From assembly GCF_036588685.1 (NCBI RefSeq), contig NC_086383.1, forward strand, positions 47,264,448 through 47,328,447: 64,000 nucleotides of DNA, read 5' to 3'. Positions within the stretch are counted from its first letter, which is position 1; every line of letters starts with the position of its first letter. The notes under the pieces are model-generated. The model saw only the letters and a program-made list of their open reading frames with translations, was not told the DNA's origin and made no database searches. This document shows positions 58,301 through 64,000 of this stretch, piece by piece. This DNA comes from Mytilus trossulus (Eukaryota > Mollusca > Bivalvia > Mytilida > Mytilidae). The translations under genes were made by a program, and so were the position numbers.

Positions 58301-60878
58301 TTCCAGCTCCAAATGTTCCAATGAGATAAATTGGCCCATTCCCTTCATTGCCTTTAAAAGTTTTGTTCTCCTTCAGTCATGAGTCGTTGACTTTAAACGT
58401 TTGCATAGTTAACATATTAAAGATTTGTCATTTTTATACGACCGCAAAATTTGAAAAAAATTCCGTCGTATATTGCTATCACGTTGGCGTCGTCTTCTGC
58501 GTCGTCGTCGTCGTCGTCTGAATACTTTTAGTTTTCGCACTCTAACTTTAGTAAAAGTGAATAGAAATCTATGAAATTTTAACACAAGGTTTATGACCAC
58601 AAAAGGAAGGTTGAGATTGATTTTGGGAGTTTTTATTCCAATATTTTAGGAATTAGGGGCCAAAAGGGCCCAAATAAGCATTTTCTTGGTTTTCGCACAG
58701 TAACTTTAGTTTAAGTAAATAGAAATCTATGAAATTTTGACACAAGGTTTATGACCACAAAAGGAAGGTTGGGATTGGTTTTGGGAGTTTTGGTTCTAAC
58801 AGTTTAGGAATTAGGGTAAAAAAAGGGCCAAAATAAGCATTATTCTTGGTTTTGTACAATAACTTTAGTTTAAGTAAATAGACATCTATGAAATTTAAAC
58901 ACAAGGTTTATGACCATAATAGGAAGGTTGGTATTGATTTTGGGAGTTTTGGTCCCAACAGGTGAGGAATTTGGGGCCCAAAGGGTCCAAAATTAAACTT
59001 TGTTTGATTTCATCAAAAATTGAATAATTGGGGTTCTTTGATATGCCAAATCTAACGAATGTAGATTCTTAATTTTTGGTCCCCTTTTCAAATTGGTTTA
59101 CATTAAGGTCCAAAGGGTCCAAACTTAAACTTTGTTTGATTTTGACAAAAATTGAATCCTTGGGGTTCTTTGATATGCTGAATCTAAAAATGTACTTAGA
59201 TTTTTAATTATTGGCCCAGTTTTCAAGTTGGTCCAAATCGGGGTCAAAACTAAACTTTTTTTGATTTCATCAAAAATTGAATAAATGGGGTTCTTTGATA
59301 TTCCAAATCTAACTGTGTATGTAGATTCTTAATTTTTGGTCCAGTTTTCAAATTGGTCTACATTAAGGTCCAAAGGGTCCAAATCATAATGTGACATAAA
59401 CCTATGTTGTGTCAACTATTTAATCACAATCCACATTTTAAGCTGTATCAAACTTAAAAGTTGTGTCCATACTTGTCCCATCTGTTCAGGGTTTCCATAT
59501 CTGCAGTCATATAATGCTGCGCCCTGCGAAGCAACTGGTTAATTTATCATTTGCATTTTACTATCAAAAGCCAAGACCTCTATAGGTCAAGGTTTATGAA
59601 AGTTTAACAACAAACATTACCTTATACAAGCATTTCTCTTACCGCTACTACATCTTATTACATGAACCTATGCAAGGTCACTGGTTTCCACTGTTATTTT
59701 CCTAAATGATTAGGTTCAGTAAGACCCCTTTTTGGTCCCAAAATATAGCAGTTTTACAAATTGTTAAAATGTATACTTTTAGTTATTTATTGGATAGTAG
59801 AATGGTTCTGATACATAAATATGGGCTGTTTTTGACAATACGCTGTACATTTATTGAGCACTAGCATCATTAAGTCATGCTTAATTACTGAAATCTTCAC
59901 AATTCTAGCATTTTGGTTAAATTTTCGATGGTTTCCTTGTAAAACGAAAGTGGCTGCATTTGTGTTCATCCAAAATATTTAAATGTAAGTTGTATTTGAT
60001 AATAATACATAACATATATAAAGGTTGAGGCCACTTTCATTTTTGACAAAAACCATCTTAAAAGTGACATTTTTCAGCATATTTGGTAGATTTTTCATAT
60101 AAATTTGAGCTTGAATAGGACCATTTTTAATGACGAAATTAGTTAAAATCTTTCACATAAATTACATTATGTAATTGAATCAAATAAAATAGACACTTAA
60201 GTGTTTAAAAAGTGGTCAACATCTTTGTCAGATGAACCTAAAATATGAGGCCAAAATTGGTCCTTACTCCTTTATTTATATAATTTGGTTATTTGTATCA
60301 TGATGATGAAAATTGATTTTATAGTTTTTGAAATTTTATATTTTTGAGTTCAATAATCACATTGAAATCAAGTCTTTCCACTTTTTGTCTGTCTGCTTAT
60401 GAATGTATAAAAAAGAATATGTGGTATGATTGCCAATGAGACAACTATCCACAAAACTCCAAAAATGACACAAAAATTAACAACTATAGGTCACCGTACA
60501 GCCTTCAACAATGAGCAAAGCCCATACCATACAGCTATTAAAGTGTTCAAATGTATAAAAAAAAGTTTAGTTAACTAACTGATAAAGGTTTCTTTATAGT
60601 TTGAAAAGCTTTCATTAGCAATAATACAATATATTTGGTTTTATTTTCAGTGTGGACATGACTTTGTTGCTGGTAAACAATTCACCTTAGCTGATGTCTT
60701 CTTCTTTCCTTTCTTGGCTTGGGCTTGGAGAATGTCGCTGGATTTCAACAAATTTCCAAACTTAAAGAAATATTTTGAAAGTGTGAGGGAGAGACCAAGT
60801 GTAAAGGCTACATGGCCACCTCATTGGAATGAAGGAGAGGCACAACCAGAGAAAATGGCATACCTGAAGACTTTATAG
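49217..60878 (+). CDS. Rho-type (GSTA-like) glutathione S-transferase, six exons, 228 aa
   Basis: Exons are 49217-49378, 50998-51063, 51774-51854, 53458-53538, 58159-58227 and 60651-60878, all phase 0 with GT-AG junctions. The enzyme conjugates glutathione to electrophiles in the cytosol. The thioredoxin-fold half has LLFWGSGSIPCWKPML (residues 5-20), NPRGQVPTF with the cis-Pro at 56, and ESNAI (67-71), which by family knowledge binds the gamma-Glu of glutathione. The helical half has FTLADVFFFP and ends RPSVKATWPPHWNEGE. The PCW motif and WPPHW ending resemble fish and molluscan rho-class GSTs. The length is normal. A polyadenylation signal AATAAA lies at 60924. The introns are packed with repeats, including a donor-site minisatellite in intron 3. 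Confidence 0.95.
49565..50590. mobile_element. TTAA-flanked composite of nested inverted repeats
   Basis: It lies in GST intron 1. GGTTCATGTGGACCCTATGG at 49565 continues as an inverted repeat of about 80 bp whose partner ends at 50590. TTAA sits at both edges (49561-49564, 50591-50594). Inside are two more inverted-repeat pairs: GGCACAACCCACCAAATGGG (about 49662) with its inverse near 50090, including TTACTCAAATGA arms, and GGCATAGCATGCCCTAGATA (about 50102) with its inverse near 50498. TTAA targets are typical of piggyBac-type elements. There is no coding capacity. Confidence 0.85.
50998..51063 (+). CDS. GST exon 2
   Basis: 22 codons after tttttttctag: VPTFKDGETVICESNAICFW then LE, before gtaatt. 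It has the cis-proline and the Glu-Ser glutathione-binding pair. Confidence 0.95.
51774..51854 (+). CDS. GST exon 3, source of a splice-site minisatellite
   Basis: 27 codons after atttgcag: SMYSKQGTELIPSDPKEKAK then VLQKAFE, ending GCTTTTGAA|gtaggt. The final GAA codon plus the first 21 intron bases form the tandem unit that fills the next 1.4 kb. Confidence 0.95.
51852..53291 (+). repeat. 24-bp minisatellite of exon end plus 5' splice site (about 60 copies)
   Basis: Unit: GAA|GTAGGTTTATGTTG then TTAACTT, repeated about 60 times with point changes (TTGGTAACTT, TTGATGTAGG) and small deletions. The first GAA is the last codon of GST exon 3 and the first GTAGGT is its donor. Reading on from the exon gives GTA GGT TTA TGT TGT TAA, so a distal donor adds a stop. 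It covers most of intron 3. Confidence 0.96.
53458..53538 (+). CDS. GST exon 4
   Basis: 27 codons after ctattttag: SAENMQTKAMQGVLYYYWRT then KEEDRKE, before gtgaga. Part of the all-helical domain. Confidence 0.95.
53680..54400 (+). repeat. About 163-bp tandem repeat, four units, in GST intron 4
   Basis: TTCAACCAAAGC or TTCAGCCTAAGC motifs recur at about 53740, 53900, 54066 and 54226. They are followed by AAATGGAGGTCAAG, GTTGATTTTGACTTTTACC and AGTTATGGTTCTTGAATGA. The block ends with GCTGTCGTTGTGACAGCC. Confidence 0.85.
54541..56515 (+). mobile_element. TATACGACCGCA element, copy C (GST intron 4)
   Basis: 1,975 bp, complete ends: TTTTTATACGACCGCAAATT to TGCGGTCGTATAAAGC, the hairpin and CTGG. 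Its imperfect GTC tract is at 54598-54633. Flanks read TTTAA on both sides, which may be a duplication or coincidence since other copies do not show it. Internal organisation matches A2 with fewer sub-repeats. Confidence 0.85.
56745..58050 (+). repeat. Interspersed element with about 165-bp tandem core (GST intron 4)
   Basis: It opens TATACCCCTGTCCAG and TGTCCGTCTGTCCAGTGTAA and closes near TCATGCACTCATGGCGCAGC. Its core has about 3.5 units (ACATGTCGCACTGTATCTCA at 57438, 57599, 57760, 57927, each with GATCTGTATACTTTTTGG). It is interrupted by the MITE at 56908-57336. Confidence 0.8.
56908..57336. mobile_element. PIF/Harbinger-like MITE with TTA duplication
   Basis: The left end GGCCGTAGTTTTTTTATTTT continues TAGTTTTACGAA. 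The right end is its inverse, ending AACTATGGCC. TTA flanks both sides (56905-56907, 57337-57339), the 3-bp target typical of PIF/Harbinger. The 429-bp interior is low-complexity T/A with no transposase. Confidence 0.82.
58159..58227 (+). CDS. GST exon 5
   Basis: 23 codons after tctcttctag: ETIKENLDNCRNELTVWDKY then LGE, before gtaagt. It lies between two same-strand copies of the TATACGACCGCA element. Confidence 0.95.
58431..59538 (+). mobile_element. TATACGACCGCA element, copy D (GST intron 5)
   Basis: 1,108 bp from TTTTTATACGACCGCAAAAT to GAAGCAACTGG. It has an interrupted GTC tract (58487-58519) and fewer internal units than C. The 3' subterminal repeat is decayed (TGCAGTCATATAATGC). It has the same orientation as copy C, with GST exon 5 between them. 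Confidence 0.85.
59539..60404. other. GST intron 5, unclassified part
   Basis: AT-rich sequence with no repeat I recognise and no coding signal. Confidence 0.5.
60405..60540 (+). repeat. Interspersed repeat, GATGTGGTATGATTGCCAAT family
   Basis: AAGAATATGTGGTATGATTG, CCAATGAGACAACTATCCAC and ACCGTACAGCCTTCAACAAT; a plus-strand, 3'-truncated copy about 110 bp before GST exon 6. Confidence 0.85.
60651..60878 (+). CDS. GST exon 6 (terminal)
   Basis: 75 codons and TAG after ttattttcag. It has GHDFVAGKQFTLADVFFFPF (the N-capping box-like region of GST helix 6) and ends with KMAYLKTL. AATAAA follows 46 bp after the stop. Confidence 0.95.
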   Translation, partial: CGHDFVAGKQFTLADVFFFPFLAWAWRMSLDFNKFPNLKKYFESVRERPSVKATWPPHWNEGEAQPEKMAYLKTL

Positions 60879-61192
60879 ACATTGGATTTACAGTAGCCTG
60901 GAACTATCAAAGTTATGGTGCATAATAAATATAAGATGACAATCAAAAGTTCATAATAAATTGATATAAAAGATATATATATATAGTAAAATAGAAACAA
61001 TGTATTTAAGTGTTGGTATATTTATAATTATATTTTTTGTATGATAATTATAAAATGATTTTGCTACATCAAACTCATTTATAACATCTTGAAAAAATGC
61101 ACCTTATTCATAAAAACAGTGTTTATCCTTGTCTATGTTAGATAGATTGTAATCATACTTCATATTCTTAAAATATACTTTGATTGTGTAGA

Positions 61193-61285
61193 TTTTTTAT
61201 AAGACCCCAAAAGAATTGAGATTGTATAATGCTATGATGGTGTTGTCCGTGTCCTCAGAAGACACATTGGGTTTTGATACTAGTA
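61193..61285 (+). repeat. Decayed 5' end of a TATACGACCGCA element
   Basis: TTTTTTATAAGACCCCAAAA, then ATTGTATAATGCTATGATGG and TGTTGTCCGTGTCC, parallels the family start (TATACGACCGCA ... TATTGCTATCACG, GTC tract). Only the first roughly 90 bp remain. Confidence 0.45.
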
Positions 61286-61429
61286 GAAGAATGCAAATGT
61301 TGAAATTAAAATAACAATACCCTTACATGTTAGATATGCAATATATTCAAAGTCAATGAACCATGACTGAAGCTTCAGGGCAAAACATTCTCTGTGGAAA
61401 TGCTAATTTATATAAAAAGTAAAATCACA

Positions 61430-61565
61430 AAAATACTGAACTCGGAGGGAATCTCAAAATAGATAGTCCCTAAATCAAATGGCAAAATCAAATGATAAGA
61501 CACATCAAATGAATGGACAACAACTGTCATATTCCTGACTTGGTACAGGCATTTTCAAATTTAAA
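61430..61565 (+). repeat. Interspersed repeat (AACTCGGAGG...TTGGTACAGGCATT)
   Basis: Second copy of the 25215-25345 family: CTGAACTCGGAGGGAATCTC and TGTCATATTCCTGACTTGGT. It lies downstream of the GST polyadenylation site. Confidence 0.8.
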
Positions 61566-62234
61566 AAACAAGGTAAAAATTTAAATTTAAAGTCAAAAGA
61601 CTATGACTCAGGGCTGGGGCCATATATAATCTTCATAGAAATGACAGAAATAGAAAAACAGCAGTCAACATTGTGTTATAATGGTAATCACTATAAAAAC
61701 AAACAAATATGTCAACAAAGAAAAAAAGGCATATTGACAAAGCACATTAGTAAAAACGAAAGACAAGAAAACATACATTTACCAAAGCATAGTAAGACCC
61801 TAGCCACGTCCAATGCATATACACTATTGTTTCAGATAAGCGTGAAGGTTTGTACCTGTTAATAAAATCTGTCCTAATTCCGGAATCTGATGTCAGTAGT
61901 TGTCGTTTGTTGATGTGGTTAATAAGTGTTTCTCACTTTTTATATAGATTAGACTGTTGTTTTCCTGTTTGATTGTTTTTACAAATGTCATTTTTTGAGG
62001 GCCCTCAATAGATTGCTGTTTGGTGCGAGCAAGAACTCCCTATTGAAAACTGTACTTCAACCTATAATGGTTTACTTTTACAAATTGTGACTTGGATGAC
62101 AGAGCTGTCTCAGGCTCATTCCACATCTTCTGTTATCTAAGAGCCAAAAATAGACCTGAAATTAAAAGTAGTAATTTACAAACGCAAATAAAAGAATACT
62201 ATTGCATGTTATTAAGATAATAAACAACGTCAGT

Positions 62235-62950
62235 ACCTAGAATCTATACATTAAGACAATCGTTTGTTTGTGAAGTATTACGGAATATTTATCAACAAGG
62301 TCTTGGTACCTTCTGATGAACTTTTTAAGAAAAGGATATCATAAGACGTTCTTTGACATACCCCTGGTTCATCAACTTTCTGCTCATACACTGGTGACGT
62401 TTAACAAGGTCATAGTAACAGCTGCAAGCTCTTGAATACCGAATGCGTATGTTTATATGATATGTAGGTGAAGTTTGTTAATTGCTACTGCAGTTTGGGA
62501 AACTGATAAATTTAAAATTAAAATCATATTGTTTGTCAGAGATTCAGGAACTGAGATTACCGCTTATGTCAAATTCGAGGTATAAAAATGAGACGGAGCC
62601 GTATTTGTTGTTTTATTGATTTCTAGTACTGGAGGAAAAATTAATGGAACCTAACAGAAAGGTTTGCATTGTTAATGAAAAGAACATCATCCATATATCT
62701 GAATGTGAACTTTGACTATGATCTGGCTTCTTTGATCTTCTAGTTTTTGATTAATGTCTCAAGGAACTCCATACTCATATGCAAATAAGAGGAGGCCAGC
62801 AAGGTGTGGTGTACAGTACGTTCCAATAGGAATGCCGACAATTTTTGTTGAAAAAGTACCTCCAAATGTGTAGTCCACAAATGAAATTAAATAGATTATA
62901 AATAATTTCATGTCACATATCAAGACCGTGAACAAGTATTCCAATCTCTA
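62235..62950 (-). pseudogene. Penelope-like reverse transcriptase remnant
   Basis: The minus-strand frame 62944-62759 has VDYTFGGTFSTKIVGIPIGT then YCTPHLAGLLLFAYEYG, matching the GIPMGTNCAPLLADL-type RT block. After a frame break, FTFRYMDDVLFINNA (about 62668-62712) gives the catalytic Y-x-D-D. Further decayed pieces (YLEFDISGNL, RYSRACSCYYDLV) follow in order. Stops and frameshifts show it is dead. The assignment to Penelope-like elements is from motif memory. Confidence 0.7.
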
Positions 62951-63233
62951 GAATATTTTATGATCATTGACAAATTGTAGCTTCCGATTGCAAATTACGT
63001 TCCGTTTCTATGAGAAAAAAATAACTAAAAACTTAAAGTTTACACTCCGTGCGGGATCGATTTGTCATTTCGAATACAAAAGAAAGACGACATATGTTAT
63101 AATAGCGTTTGTCTGCCGGCAGAAGTTTAGTTATCCATTAATTGGGTCAATTGTTGATATGCCTGAGCTGCAATGCTGTGTCGTTGATTTTCGTCATGGT
63201 TTTAAGCTTAAATTCACACTGAAAATCCCCAAG

Positions 63234-63306
63234 GTTTCCGTGGTGCAGTGGTTTTCACATCGGCTTAACACGCGGAAGGTCATGAGTTCAATCCTCAGCG
63301 GAAACA
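63234..63306 (+). tRNA. tRNA-Val (anticodon AAC)
   Basis: The 73-nt cloverleaf has acceptor stem GTTTCCG/CGGAAAC with discriminator A, D-stem GTG/CAC, anticodon loop TTAACAC with AAC at 63267-63269, and T-loop TTCAATC. TTTTT at 63311-63315 is a good polymerase III terminator. Mismatches are one G-G in the anticodon stem (TCGGC/GCGGA) and one A-G at the base of the T-stem, so slight decay is possible. The overall sequence parallels animal tRNA-Val. Confidence 0.85.
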
Positions 63307-63734
63307 TCTATTTTTGCTGTCTTTAAAAATGGCCAATTTGAAGTGGCATCAACGTTCTTACAGTTTAATTTCGGTTTTACTTGTTTCAAGATTACTATAT
63401 ATAATTAGTGTCAAAAGTTGTTCAGCACTGCTGGTTCAAATGGTTCAGTTGTATCAACATGGATTGGTAAAGAGGTGAAATAAATGCTTGTATGCCGAGT
63501 AGTCCGAAATTCTAAATCACTGGGGTGCTTCCATTAAAAAGTTGTGGAATATCTGAGAGAACATGAATCGGAATGGTCAGAGTATATATTTTTTTTTTAA
63601 ATGACGTAGACAATAAATTTCATCAGATATAAACAATTTGTGCGTCGGCCGGGAGTCGAATTCACTGTTCACTACTAACTAAATATGCTGAAAGATCAAC
63701 AGTTTTGATAGAACTAATTTCTAAGAAAGATCAT

Positions 63735-64000
63735 GACTGAGGGAGTGGGCCAAATGATCTCCATTGAAATTAGATTTGTCAATGTTATTGCAACTACATA
63801 CCAAATGTCTACCACTGTTGGTTTCCCATAAACTGACATAATCACAAACTGATTGTTGTAAAATAAGCAAAAACTCATACCTGAAGGGTTAGGAGCGGAT
63901 AATCTCCATGGAAATGACATGTTCGAATGCTAATATAACTGCATACCAAATATTATTTATCTACCATAAGTGATTTCCCATAAACTGACCTTATAACCAA
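63735..64000. repeat. Tandem pair of about 165-bp units at the right edge
   Basis: Shared blocks in both units: GATCTCCATTGAAAT or AATCTCCATGGAAAT, GCAACTACATACCAAAT or ATAACTGCATACCAAAT, and TTTCCCATAAACTGAC. The array runs off the window, so its length is unknown. Confidence 0.75.

Noticed and set aside
62967-63326. 119-residue open frame
   Set aside because: Its C-terminal third is the tRNA-Val gene read as protein.

Overview
The window reads as AT-rich animal nuclear DNA, almost certainly a marine bivalve and most likely a mussel (Mytilus-like). The genes are split by GT-AG introns, the protein families are metazoan, and the repeats resemble interspersed families I associate with mussel genomes. 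The species is an inference from memory, not a database match. There are no bacterial operons, CRISPR arrays or prophages.

Three spliced protein-coding genes are supported. (1) 1233-9493, minus strand: the 5' six coding exons of an RNF19A/B-type RING-IBR-RING E3 ubiquitin ligase; its C-terminal exons lie left of position 1. (2) 19497-29312, plus strand: a GNAT-fold N-acetyltransferase with two alternative, mutually related first coding exons (19497-19557 and 23504-23576), both in phase with one terminal exon (28702-29312). (3) 49217-60878, plus strand: a complete six-exon rho-type (GSTA-like) glutathione S-transferase of 228 aa. A tRNA-Val(AAC) gene lies at 63234-63306. The genes share no evident pathway.

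The rest is mostly transposable elements. 9.8-13.3 kb holds an interspersed element, a TATA-flanked MITE and a palindrome. 13.3-28.7 kb is AT-rich DNA with MITE-like palindromes, a 1.1-kb terminal-inverted-repeat element and a tRNA-derived SINE. 29.6-37.4 kb is dominated by a roughly 2-kb family beginning TTTTTATACGACCGCA and ending CTGG, with Helentron/HINE-like features and a (GTC)n tract near its start; further copies sit in GST introns 4 and 5. 39.9-48.1 kb holds two degraded non-LTR retrotransposons and one nearly full-length RTE-type element with a 12-bp target-site duplication. A Penelope-like reverse transcriptase remnant lies at 62.2-62.96 kb.

The most striking observation is that two unrelated genes, RNF19 and GST, each carry a long minisatellite that starts at an exon's 3' end and includes that exon's 5' splice site in every unit. 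In RNF19 the unit is 56 bp (51 exonic bases plus GTAAG, about 23 copies). In GST it is 24 bp (3 exonic bases plus 21 intronic, about 60 copies). Both introns therefore present long arrays of near-identical donor sites. Using any distal donor would normally add an in-frame stop.
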